Positions 11,985-22,870 of a stretch of 64,000 nucleotides of DNA are shown piece after piece (within the stretch, counting starts at the first letter, position 1; each line of letters begins with the position of its first letter). A model generated the notes under the pieces. That model made no database searches. It had not been told where the DNA came from and saw nothing but the letters and a program-made list of their open reading frames with translations. The DNA is from Armigeres subalbatus (taxonomy: Eukaryota > Arthropoda > Insecta > Diptera > Culicidae). The stretch covers positions 68,491,203-68,555,202 of the forward strand of contig NC_085139.1 of the NCBI RefSeq assembly GCF_024139115.2, in the 5' to 3' direction. A program made the translations under genes and the position numbers.

Positions 11985-12085
11985 AGCCGAGCTTTCAAGG
12001 GTGTCCGCTAGGGCTTCCATTCAGAGAAACGATTTCCCGGAAAATCAATTTTCCCGGAATTCGCGATTCCCGGGATGTGTAAATT
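11985..12085. mobile_element. Possible hAT-like terminal fragment
   Basis: AAGGGTGTCCGCTAGG followed by several TTTCCCGGAA/TTCCCGGGA words resembles the ends of hAT-type elements known in insects. No matching opposite end was found, so this is a fragment at most. Confidence 0.3.
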
Positions 12086-13149
12086 AGTTTTCCGACAAAT
12101 TATGCTCATGTTGTAAACTTTGTACAGGATTTGAAACTGAACAAATTGCTAAAAATTTTGATGGTCAACCTTAGCTTAGAAGGTTTGAATCAACAATATT
12201 TAAATTTGAATAATTTATCTAATGCATTCTGATTACGTGGAGATGGTCAATATTAGCCATATTTTAAATAACCATCATGATTTGCCAGGTATATAATGTG
12301 ACTGTGGTGCAAAATCACTTTCTTTATCCGGCAGCTTTCACCCAGGTCCGGATAGTGAAATTTCTCAAGTATCGTAACTATACAAAATCTGAGATTTTTC
12401 CATACACTTTGTTAACGTTGGACAACGTGTTACCCGAAGGTACTGGGCGACAAATCAGAATCTAAAATTGGGGACCGTCACGAAATCATGTGAGATTTTG
12501 AGCGTTAATAGAGCCTTTATCTTTTGGTGGATTTTCGAGATTTATATGTCAATCGACTCCGCAACTCTCCAACAATTTGTTAAATTTATTTAAACTTTTG
12601 ATTGTTTACGATAAACTATAAAAAATTTCAATTCTTGACCTACTCAGTAAAAATATCAGAATCAACCAATCCCAGCCATGCATTCCCAGCACGGACATCA
12701 GAATGATGTAAGTTACGGGCCTTATTACACAGATAGAAAAAGTTGTTGAAATTTACACGAAAGTGATGCACATAAAGGGAATGCCAAAAAGAGCGTAAAA
12801 TTAAACGATATTATAACCTGTATGTATGCAATTTGTATTGCATTATGTCACTTTTTATACGAATAAGTGTAATAATGCTATGTAAATTGCATACATTTAG
12901 GGCAAACTTGTTGGAAAAGATCCATGTACGCCCAGAATAGTGTAATTTTCCACGTCTTTATTATTTACGCAATGATTACTTTTCAATATTTTTTTCTGTG
13001 TACGTACCGTTCCAATTTCTCCGGGTATGAAAAGGCCCATGATTCACGCTGGTCATGGAGGTCGTACATTCCAAGTTTGATCTTCGATCTGCGAGGACGT
13101 GTTTTTTCGAGTGAAATCGAATCTAGGATATTCCCTAGCGCTTGTTTTC
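12086..13149. other. No gene seen
   Basis: AT-rich DNA. 12820-12900 has a loose dyad built on ATGCAATTTGTATTGCAT and TGTAAATTGCATACA. 13010-13150 may already be LINE 5' UTR but I cannot place the boundary. Confidence 0.4.
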
Positions 13150-13257
13150 CTAACGACGACGAGTGAGTGACTTGCCTAGTGCAGTGATTTTTTTTTTCGG
13201 TTAAAGACAAAACAAAGAAGAAGAAGAAGAAGTGAGTACTTGTGAACTAGTAAGACG

Positions 13258-14311
13258 ATGGCGGCGAGTTCGGGGTGGGACCCTGGGTTGCCTCCCACAG
13301 CGGTAGACGGAAAACCAACAGTGCCGGAATGGATGGGCGGCGTTCGCATCGGACAGCTGCAGTTTCTTTTATTGTACGCTGTTGAGGAAGGAAGCAGCTG
13401 TGTCCTTTCATCGTTGGCAAAACGATGGAAAAACTGGTTGGTGAAATCGAAGGCACAACAACGGAAGCCAACGTTCTTATTCGGATCTGGGATCAAGGTC
13501 AAGCGAGAGAGAAAGCTGCTGAACATGACCACTCTGTTCGACGGCACGGCAGTGAAAGTTGAACTGCATCCAGTTCTGAACCAGCGGAAGTGCGTGATCT
13601 CCTGTCGGGAGATTCAAAACAAAACGGAAGATGAGCTGAAGGAAGGAATGGCCAAAGAAGGAGTAATCGCCGTCAGGCGCATCACTCGAATGCAAGATGG
13701 ACATCCGGTAAACACCCCAACCATTATTATTACGCTCAATGGAACGTCGGTGCCGGAATACATCAAGGTCGGACCCCTGCGGGTAAGAACAAGAATGTAC
13801 ATCCCGGACCCCCTGATCTGCTACAAGTGCTACGCGTACGGACATTCCAAACTCCGATGCAAGGGTACCGCCAAATGCAGGAACTGCTCCGGGACCCACG
13901 AATTTGTTGAAAAATGCAACGCCACCCCCTTCTGCCTACATTGCCAAGGCGAGCACGGCCCAACCAATCGGTCATGCCCAGTCAACGAAATGGAGAAGAA
14001 AACCGTTCGACTCCAGTTCACCAAAGGAATCACCCAACAGGAGGCAATGAGCCAAATTCAAGCAGGCAGCGGTCAGTCAGGTCCAACAACGGTTGGTCAC
14101 AGCCCAGCAAGCTCCACAAGTTCCCGACCAACTGAAGGCAAACGATGACACCATCAGAAAGCTGACCAAAACCATCTCCCAGCTGGCCTCCAGAGTAGAA
14201 GAACTGGAGAAGAAGAAGGAGAAGAAACAGAAGAAGCGAAACAAGCGGAAGGACTCCGGCTATCCCCCTGGAAATACAAAAATATTCAGCACACCCCAAC
14301 ACTACCACTGA
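13258..14311 (+). pseudogene. Jockey-type ORF1 (gag-like RNA-binding protein), frameshifted
   Basis: ORF1 proteins of Jockey elements bind the element RNA in the retrotransposition particle. The ATG at 13258 opens a 296-codon frame. Near its C-terminal third lie three zinc knuckles: CYKCYAYGHSKLRC is a canonical C-X2-C-X4-H-X4-C; CRNCSGTHEFVEKC and CLHCQGEHGPTNRSC are the variant spacings usual in this family. At about 14085 the frame shifts by one: the + frame ends at 14148 with an unrelated tail, while the adjacent frame (14093-14311) continues with a lysine/glutamate-rich coiled coil (LTKTISQLASRVEELEKKKE). The protein is therefore broken near its end. The clade is assigned from knuckle spacing and position upstream of an endonuclease. 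Confidence 0.8.
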
Positions 14312-14399
14312 TGAAAAGTGAAGCCCAAAGTACCCTACCCTTCTGATACTCCCTTATCAAACTACAAATGGCCAACAAATACCCATAACCTGCATATAT

Positions 14400-14850
14400 G
14401 TATCCAATCAATCTGCTCAATTAACATCATTCGCTTTGCAATGGAATATTGGAAGTCTCCAAAGCAAACGGTCTGAACTACAACTATTAACCAGTTGCAA
14501 TTGCACTACAATACATATATCTACGGAAACCTTGAAAACCCCTTAAGCAACGGTACTGCCCTGGCTATTAAAGCAGATATTCCACAACGACAAATTGATA
14601 TATGCTCATCCCTGCAAGCAATAGCCGTCGAAATTGACATTGCCTTCAAAATCACTCTCATCTCCATTTATCTTCCCCCCAAAAACTATCAAACAATGCC
14701 CAAGGAATCCAAATCTAGAGCTCTAACGATGAAAATGCTCTAACCCTTCTAAATGATGACAGTAACACCTTCATCCACCACTCAGGTGGTGCATCATCAG
14801 CCTTAGATCTGTCCCTCTGCTCCCCAAGTCTTACTTCCTAACTATCATGA
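14400..14850 (+). pseudogene. Jockey-type ORF2, N-terminal endonuclease remnant
   Basis: Translation across several frames gives pieces of an apurinic-type endonuclease domain: MEWNIGSLQSKRSEL at 14440, ALAIKADIPQRQ at about 14560, ISIYLPP at about 14660, TFIHHSGGASSALDLSLCS at about 14770, and PNYH at about 14840. The spacing shows internal deletions between these blocks relative to a full domain, plus frameshifts. Nothing of the reverse transcriptase follows. It cannot encode an active enzyme. Confidence 0.7.
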
Positions 14851-15400
14851 ACCGTGTCCCGTTACGCTGGGATATGGATACTCTGAAGTAGTGCGTAACG
14901 GTGTAAATCCGGTCATATCGCCAGGCTCGGTACAACACTGAAGCTGACAATATGACGTCCCTAATCCCGAATCCCAAGGTGTCAGGCGACCCATGCTGAA
15001 GGGATGAATGGCCTGGGGGGTGAAACAATTAGCCAGGCAGTTAACGGAGCCTGTAATGCTGGGTAGACACTCTTCGTGTTGCATTACGGAGTAAGATCTA
15101 CCACACTGTGCTCCAGTTCTTACTATTCTTGTTAATACTTATGAGTGATAGTCGGAAGAGTATGGAACGACTATAATCTGCTTTTAGATGACCCATTTTT
15201 TGCTCCTTATGGATGGAGTCAATGGAGTAAATTGTAAAAACGTAACTCAACCTTAGGCTGGTTTTCGAAGCCGACGACATGAATCTCCAAGCTCCAGAGC
15301 GCTGATTAATTAGGACAGAAGCGGATACGAATTTGGTGGATCTGCTGAACCCTCTGACTGATTAGAGCTCTTTGTAAAGGTAAGATTCGGAAATGCCAAA
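14851..15400. repeat. Unidentified dispersed-repeat-like segment
   Basis: GC-richer sequence with words such as GTCAGGCGACCCATGCTGA and GAATGGCCTGGGG that resemble untranslated regions of mosquito LINEs. I cannot assign a family from the sequence alone. No open frame with a domain. Confidence 0.3.
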
Positions 15401-15497
15401 CGCAATGAAATCAGATCTCTATACTAAAACGGATTCGGAACTCATAAGAAGAAGCAAAAATATGTTTGAACTTCAGTACCGATGCATGGTCAAAATC

Positions 15498-16790
15498 GGG
15501 GAAGGGTCATTTGGCCGAAACCCATTCGGCCGAAAGCCATTTGGCCGAATGCCACTAGGCCGAAAGTTGTTTGGCCGAATATACCATTTGGCCGAACAGA
15601 CCATTAGGCCGAAAGTCATTTGGCAGAATGGGTCATTTGGCCGAAAGGGTCTTTTGGCCGAAAGGTTCATTTGGCCGAAAGTCATTTGGCCGAATGGGTC
15701 GTTTGGCCGAAAGGGTCATTAAGCCGAATGGGTCGTTTGGCCGAATGGGTCATTTGGCCGAATCGGTCGTTTTGCCGAAAGGGTCGTTTGGCCGAAAGGT
15801 TCATTAGGCCGAAAGTCATTTGGCCGAATGGGTCGTTTGGCCGAATAAGTCGTTTGGCCGAATGGGTCGTTTGGCCGAATGGGTCGTTTGGCCATATGGG
15901 TCGTTTGGCCGAATAGGTCGTTTGGCCGAATGGGTCGTTTTGCCGAAAGGGTCGTTTGGCCGAATGGGTCGTTTGGACGAATGTGTCCTTTGGCCGAATG
16001 GGTCGTTTGGCCGAAAAGGTCGTTTGGCCGAAGAGGTCATTTAGCCGAATGGGTCATTTGGCCGAAATTTATCTTCAGACTGTAAAAAGTGAGAAGCGCG
16101 AAATGAGTAGTGAGACGTCTCACTACCAACTTCGCAGACGTCTCACTTCTCACTCCTCATTTATCACTTCTCGCTGTCAAAAGTGAGAAACACAAAGTGA
16201 GTAGGGAGACGTCTCACTACTCACGTCGCGCTTTTCACTTTTTATAGTGAGAAGAGAAAAATGAAGAAAGAGAAGTAAGACGTCTCACTTCCCACTTCTC
16301 TTTTCTCATTTCTCACTTCTCATTGTGAAAAGTGAGTAGTGAGACGTCTCACTACTCACTTTACACAGTGAGAAGCGAGAAATGAGGAGTGAGAAGTGAG
16401 ATATCTTAGTACTCACGTCGCGCTTTTAACTTTTTATAGCGAGAAGAAAAAAATGAAGAAAGAGAAGTAAGACTTCTCACTTCCCATTTCTCTTTTCTTA
16501 TTTCTCACTTCTCATTGTGAAAAGTGAGTCATGAGACGTCTCACTACTCACTTTTCACAGTGAGAAGCGAGAAATGAGGAGTGAGAAGTGAGACGTCTCA
16601 CTACTCACTTCGCGCTTTTCTCTTTCTACTGTGACAAGTGAGAAATGAGGAGTGAGAATTAAGACGTCGCACTTCTCACTCCTAATTTCTCACTTCTCTT
16701 TGCGAAAAATAAGAAGTGAGAAGTGAGTAGTGAGACGTCTAACTTATGGCTTACGGCTGAATGGTGTTTGGTCAAACAGCCCTTCCCCTC
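15498..16790 (+). repeat. Composite GGCCGAA / GAGACGTCTC element, left arm and core
   Basis: 15508-16063 is a tandem array of a 15-16 bp unit, GTCGTTTGGCCGAATGG with variants (about 35 copies). The first copies carry a distinctive order (AACCCATTCGGCCGAA, then GCCACTAGGCCGAA) also found at the start of the 22.25-kb copy. 16080-16745 is a second kind of array: GTGAGAAGTGAGAAATGAGG words joined to their reverse complements at repeated GAGACGTCTC centres, so many overlapping hairpins can form. A right arm is reduced to traces (GGTCAAACAGCCC at about 16770). Open frames through the array have no meaning as proteins. Confidence 0.9.
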
Positions 16791-18402
16791 ATTTTACATA
16801 GTCGACAAGGTTTTATGTTATGTTACCACATGCAGATTTGACGGCACCGCTTTTAGCCTCTGTGTAAAGGTTTCAGAAACACATATTTTTCTATCATTAT
16901 AAAATTATACAGACTGGAATGAGTCGCATGATTCTGCAATGCTCACGATAGAGGGTTTTGGGTGCAGTTTAACAAATACTCTGTTTTAAAGCTACCGCCA
17001 CAAAGGGTTCAGAAGTAGTGCCAAACAACATGTTCAATTTAAGTTTCCTTATGTGGTGTGGCTAAGACCTACCACAATTCTTCTCTCCAAAATATTTACT
17101 TCGAACTACCCCCAACCAGAAAGCATGCCAGCCCTCATAACTCTTGAGTGAGACCGTCAACGCACATGCCCTTCGCACGTTCTCTCCTCCTTCTCCTGTT
17201 CAGGCAGCTCGACAAACAACATAACGAAAACGAAAAAGCACTTGAAGATGTGCTAAGATGTTGCGAAACTCAGAATTTGCGAATGACGAAAACAAGTTTG
17301 TTTATTATTTCACCCATCAGGAGTTGCTCTTACGAACGACGATGACGACGCGACGCCCGGCGACGACAATCGACGGTGATAGATGCGACGACTGCTGGCT
17401 GGCGGAAATCGATGGCGACAACGAATCACAATATGTTCGAGTACGTGTGACATATTTTTACAAAAGTTCCTATTTTTGTAATCACATGTGCAACGTTCAT
17501 TTTCTTCTTGCTGGTTACGTGCAATTGCGGAGACAAATATTTATTTTCTTTTCTTTTAGGTTTGATGAATTGAATTGGATCATTTGCTCTGCATTGTACA
17601 TAGGTCCTTGCGAAAAGTTTCACAAGAAAAATGTCGTGAAAACACTCTCTGGAAGAAAACCACTCAAACGTTATTGTCGGCAGCAACAGCTACATTATTA
17701 ACAGCGAACCTATCTGTGGACTGTGCCTGTGGATGTAACGCGTATTATAATAATTTCCACTTAACCTGTGCGATTGTTGCCGAGTTCGGGCGAAAGTGTT
17801 TGGATAGATACTTCGGTGTGACTTAAGTGGTTGTTGAGTGTCGATGGCGCTCTTGTTGTGAATACGGGGGGACTCCACATATGAGAAGATGTCGTTGTTA
17901 TTCACGAACCAATGGAAACAACCACACTGACTGGTGACACGATAGCGAAACCACGGTTTTCGGTGAAAACATCAACAAATTTCGCTGGTGTGAAATCATT
18001 TTACTCAGTTTTTCCCGCCTTTCAACCGCACGAAAACTATGTTATGACACTTGTTTCGTGTTCATTGCGAGGTTCAAACGTAAAATACAAGGGAAGATGG
18101 TTACCCATGATATTGAACAACGGTGATCGAAAAGATTGTGGGTCGCACGTTCGAAGATCAAAATCTATTACTGAGAGAAAAAGTGGCTGAATCTGGATTT
18201 AAAGATTGTTTGATTATGACAAATTTCAAAGCTTGGATTTTCCATTGCCACAACACATTTATATCGAGGTGTGGCCGAAGCTAGCTCCTTCTTCGTTGGC
18301 ATTACATCCCCAATCATCCCGCTTCAATCATTTTCACATTCGAATGAGTCAACATGATGAGACCAACACATAAATACCAGGGAAATAAAAACAAATTAGA
18401 CT
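16791..18402. other. Unassigned, possible host transcribed region
   Basis: No domain-bearing gene. 17441-17559 has the look of a short intron: GTACGT at its 5' end, and a long T-rich tract ending TTCTTTTAG at its 3' end, 119 bp in all. The flanking DNA (17260-17440, 17560-18190) is GA/CGA-rich like fly and mosquito 5' UTRs. A 92-codon frame with no recognised domain follows at 17912-18190. This could be a 5' exon of a gene outside the window, but the signals are weak. Confidence 0.25.
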
Positions 18403-18473
18403 GGTACCGCGAATCGAATCCAGCCACTTTCAACTTCGAAGTCACGCATCTAACCGCTAGGCTTCGGAAGACC
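18403..18473 (-). repeat. tRNA-like sequence (tRNA relic or SINE head)
   Basis: Read on the minus strand, TAGCGGTTAGATGCG resembles the internal pol III A box and GGATTCGATTC the B box, about 30 bases apart as in tRNA genes. The T-stem pairs poorly and no good acceptor stem forms, so it is unlikely to be a functional tRNA. A diverged tRNA pseudogene or the head of a tRNA-derived SINE fits best. Confidence 0.4.
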
Positions 18474-21004
18474 CCTTTCGAGGCTATCTTCGATTCATAA
18501 TGACAATCCGTAAGAAACTCTACTCCTCATTAGTTTCTCAAAGTTGTTGTTGTCGCTGTTGTCTATTTAGATGCCAGCCGTCAACAATAAAAAATAGTTC
18601 TCTTTTGGTGTGTCGTGGATCGGTACGTAGAACGGACGCTAGGCAGCGATCCAACAGTCTGCGGTAAAATATATTACACCCGATATCACCCTCGCCGAGA
18701 GGTCGGACAGTATTTTGGAAAGGAGTGTGTTTTATGTGACAGCACCGGAAAAAAATGGAGGCAATTAAAGTGATTCCAAAACAGTTGGCGGCTCGAAATG
18801 GTAGAACGAATTGGCGGGCGGCACCCAAGCGAGTGTGATTTGAAAAATAGACCAGAAGAAGCGGCTCTCGGTTCGGAATTAGAGAAGTGAAAATTTGTAA
18901 TTTTTTTTCCTCCAAACCGTGAATGGCCATTTGTGTGGTGAAAAATGGTGCTTTGGTGCTCCGTTTGCGAAACGGTTTTGTTTCAAATGCATTGTTCCGT
19001 GGTGACTCGGCTGTGGAACGACCTCTACCGCAACGGCTGGAGGTCGATCTGCGCTCCAGTTTTGAACATGTGTGATCGTAAATCTCACGGGGAAAGCCAA
19101 ACGTAATCTGAAATTTACAGCCCGTTGTTTGGAAACGCTGTTTGATGTAGCAAATTCAAACCCATACGTCCGAGCTGTCAACGTTTTAAGGTATTAATTT
19201 TAAGGTTTTTAAGCGTCTAATTTCGACAAAAAAAACTGAATATTTTGACTGTCGAAATTAGGTCGCAATGAATCAAGTTCCATTTTCGAAACTAAAAAAA
19301 TATGTAATACAGGATTAGGTCATGGTTCCGACTAGGTTTTCAAGTGCCAGGTCATGTTTCTACGTTGAACTTGACATTTTTTGTGCACGCGTAATTAATG
19401 ACGTGTTCATATCCACATTAGAATTACTTATGTCTGCTTTACGAAACACCGTTCTTAAAATGCTCGTAAACAAATAAGTTCATACAATTTCCCACCACCA
19501 ATGATGATGATCTGCAGTTCTAGCAGAGAGCAGGCCCCACCGCAACCACAAATTCAACGACACGACCCAATTTTATCAGCCGCCCATCGCGCTCAAGCTT
19601 TGGGTCAAAACCGCAGTGAAAAATCGTAACACGGCCCCGAAACGGTTTCCATTTAGTACATACTTGGGCATAAAATGTGTTCACCATGTTACAAATCCGC
19701 CCCCACGCACCCCTCTCGCTGTCGCAGCTTAGCACGCTGAGCTCCGACAGCAATTACAAGGCCCAAACCGCCGCCATACAGGCGAAAACCACATTTGATA
19801 GTTTTGGGGTGGTAACTCGGTGGATATGTTCGTGAGCAGCTTTTTCTCATTGTTCCGGTTCATTCCTACTTTTTTTTTGCAGAGGAGTCCTGAGCGAGGA
19901 AAAAAGTGCAGCTGTAAAAAGACGGAAAGCGTGACCGGGAAAACCACATGACGTTCGTCATGTCCGGTGATTTTTTTTTTTTTTTTGAGTGAGCATTACT
20001 ACCACTTGCAGTTTAAGCCGATTTTGTGTTGATGGAGATTTCAAGTTTCTAGCAAGCTTGACGAGAGCAGAAGTATTACCTTCAATACTTTCACATTGCG
20101 CATATTTTTTTCGAAACCTTTAAAATCGAATTAATTGTATAAAAATAGGTAGAAAAAGAATGGATCGTCAGTACTCTTTTTGAGTGCTTAACAAAGAATA
20201 CGCTTATAGAAAAACGAATGCCGATCGGATGGTTACGACACCAAGCTACGCTTTGAACGTCTGTACATCAGGAGGTGCGTCTCAATCAGCTTGCTTCCAG
20301 CGGCTGATTAATGAAACACTAAATTGCGCTAGTTGAACCAAAGGTGACCACCAGCACTATGTAGGAAACGCGACCCCGCACAGTGATGTCACTCCATACA
20401 AAACACGAAAAAAAGTCGTTTCAGTCACTTATTGTTGACCGATTTTATTGTAACATAGCCAGCTAGATGTGGAACATTGTTCCACTGTTTGCAGTAGAAA
20501 ATGAGCCAGATCTTGTGATGCATTCCAAAATTGTGACCAAAATGGTGATCCAGGGAACACGGAGCTTAATTCGTAAAGAGGTTTTAAGTCGGAATTCGCA
20601 CTAGGAACAAGGGGTATAGTTATCCCGAGCAGCACACATGTTGCACAAAGATCACGGTAATTTATATGTGACCGGATTCGGTCACAATTAGGTTGCTGCG
20701 ACCAATTTTACTTGACTTGTGTTGCTTGGGATAAAAACCCTGCCCTCCACAGCCTTCCTTTTTAGGTATTAAGAAAACTATGCAGCACGGAAGCACAACT
20801 TTCGGGCAGTAATTTGTCAAAACTGATCATATTTAATGATTTTTTGATCCTAAATAGAATGAGTCGTAATGAGATTATAGTTTTTCAATATGACTCAATT
20901 ATATGTGTACTAAAAACTTTAGGAATTTCTTTCAGTCTTGGCAGTCTGTAAAAGCTGCAAAAATAAGTTTGCCGAGGCAGCCCTTACTTTGCACCGTTCA
21001 ATGT
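18474..21004. other. No gene seen
   Basis: About 2.5 kb of mixed DNA. Open frames at 18538-19181 (minus), 19520-19947 (minus) and 20429-20635 (minus) lack domains. A run of about 17 T at 19972-19986 and the CA-rich 19520-19760 stretch are the only compositional features noticed. Confidence 0.45.
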
Positions 21005-21750
21005 GGAAAAACGATCCCTAAAAGAATGAAAAACGATCCATAAATAACATCTGAATGTTCCATAAAACGCTACCATAAATCCATAAAATAGTTCGAGAGA
21101 TTCCATAAAGAATATTTTTATGATCCATAAAACTTTGAAAAATGATCCATAAAAACTATATATTGATCCATAAAATTTCAAATTTGCGCAATTTATATCC
21201 TGATGATGATCCATAATTTCAGCCATATGATCCATAATTTTGGTCATATGATCCATAATTTTGATAATGTGATCCATAATGCTTGGAAAGAAGGCCAATG
21301 AAACTATATTAATTGATCCACACATTTTATAAAATCTATGGATCATTTATCAAAATTTATGGACCATATCACCAAAACTATGGATCATTTGAACAAAGTT
21401 ATGGATCAAATGGCCAGAATTATGGATCATATGACTAAAATTATGGATCATATTACTGAAATTATGGATCATCACCACGAACAAAAAAAATGCGCAAATT
21501 TGAGGTTTTATGGATCAAAATATAGTTTTTTATGGATCATTTGGATTTATGGATCATTTGTTATATTTTCATGTTCCATTTGTTAATGGAACATATTTCC
21601 CAATTAATTGCTAAATTTTAGCTTAGTTATGGATCGAAAAATTATTCTTTATGGAATGTCAATAACTATTTTATGGATTTATGGTAGCATTTCAAGGAAC
21701 ATTCAGATGTTATTTATGGATCGTTTTCTAGTTTTTTACGGATCCGTCTT
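21005..21750. mobile_element. Foldback element with GATCCATAA / TTATGGATC tandem arms
   Basis: The outer arms match closely in inverted orientation: 21028-21092 and 21658-21728 share CGATCCATAAATAACATC, and both contain CTACCATAAATCCATAAAA. Inside, the left arm carries eight exact GATCCAT copies and the right arm eleven ATGGATC copies at spacings of about 18-30 bp, meeting near 21320. No coding capacity. The architecture (inverted arms made of short tandem repeats) is that of foldback transposons. Target duplications were not resolved. Confidence 0.8.
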
Positions 21751-21761
21751 TATCGTTTACT

Positions 21762-22010
21762 AGTCGACCCAGCAGACGTTGTTCTGCATAGTAGGCGAAA
21801 AAGCCCATGTGAAATTTTCATACGAATCTTAATTTTAGTATATCACGATTTGCACAACCTTACTCGTATTTTTCACATAAGGAAATATCATATAAACCCG
21901 TCGGAAACGGTAACGAACATAACTGCTGAAGAAATGAAGAAAATCCATCCAGCCGTTTTCGAGTTATGCGGATACGAACACAGACCATTTCATTTTTATA
22001 TATATAGATA
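21762..22010 (+). mobile_element. Probable LINE 3' tail
   Basis: The stretch beginning CGACCCAGCAGACGTTGTTC and ending CGAGTTATGCGGATACGAAC, then ATTTCATTTTTATATATATA, has the form of a LINE 3' UTR tail common in insect genomes (RTE-like). No upstream coding part is present, as expected of a 5'-truncated copy. The family is judged from memory of similar tails and is uncertain. Confidence 0.4.
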
Positions 22011-22870
22011 TGCAAAAGTATGTTTTGCCGTTTGCCGAGTTGTTGGAACTTTGTTTTAACAAAAGAACGAGCCTTGCCAAGAGATTTTGCCACATTCTTC
22101 AATCAACTGAACCCTATTTTCTCCACACAGTTGGCCAAGTCCTTAATTTTTTTTGTAACGTTCCTGTCATCTACTTAAGAAAACGCTCGGAACCGGAACA
22201 GTTTTCACGGATGCAGGAGATTATAAAAATGACAAAATATATACAACTTTTATGGGGAAGGATCGTTTAACCGAAACCCATTCGGTCGTAAGCCATTTGG
22301 CCGAATGCCACTAGGCCGAACAAAACATTAGGCCGAAAGGGTCATTTGGCCGAACGGACCATTTTGCTGAAAGGGTCTTTTGGCCAAAAGGTCATTTGGC
22401 CAAAAGGTCATATGGCCGAAAGGGTCGTTTGGCCGAAAGGGTAAAAAGAGAAATTAGGAGTGAGAAGAGGCGTCTCAATTCGCATTCATCATTAAATTGA
22501 AAATCATTGAGAAGCGAGAAATGGGGAGCACGAAGTGAGTAGTGAGACGTCACGCTTCTCGCTTTTTACAGTGAGAAGTGAGAAATGAGGAATGAAAATT
22601 GAGACGTCTCTCTTCTCACTCCTAATTTCTCACTTTTCAAATAACCTATTCGGCCAAATGACCCTTTCGGCCAAACGACCCTTTCGGCCAAATGACCCTT
22701 TCGACCAAACGACTCTTTCAGTCAAATGACCCTTTCTGACAAACTACCCTTTCAGTTTAACGACCCTTTCGGCCACATTACCCAAGCGACCCTTTTTGCC
22801 AAACGACCCTTTCGGCCAAATAGCCCTTTCGGCCTAATGACACTTTCGGCCAAATGACCCTTTTGGCCTA

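Larger units (their letters stand above)
13150..14850 (+). mobile_element. Jockey-clade LINE, 5' fragment
   Basis: An untranslated leader with an AAGAAG-rich stretch precedes a gag-like ORF1 (13258) and the start of an endonuclease ORF2. ORF2 stops at about 14850, so the reverse transcriptase and 3' end are missing. A fragment that keeps its 5' end and loses its 3' end is not the usual outcome of LINE 5' truncation; later deletion or a further insertion is more likely. Confidence 0.8.

Noticed and set aside
15393..16186. Several frames with FGRKxxFGR or AEWVxWP repeats on both strands
   Set aside because: Artefacts of the GGCCGAA tandem array.
18403..18473. Functional tRNA gene
   Set aside because: Poor T-stem and acceptor stem pairing despite A- and B-box-like words.
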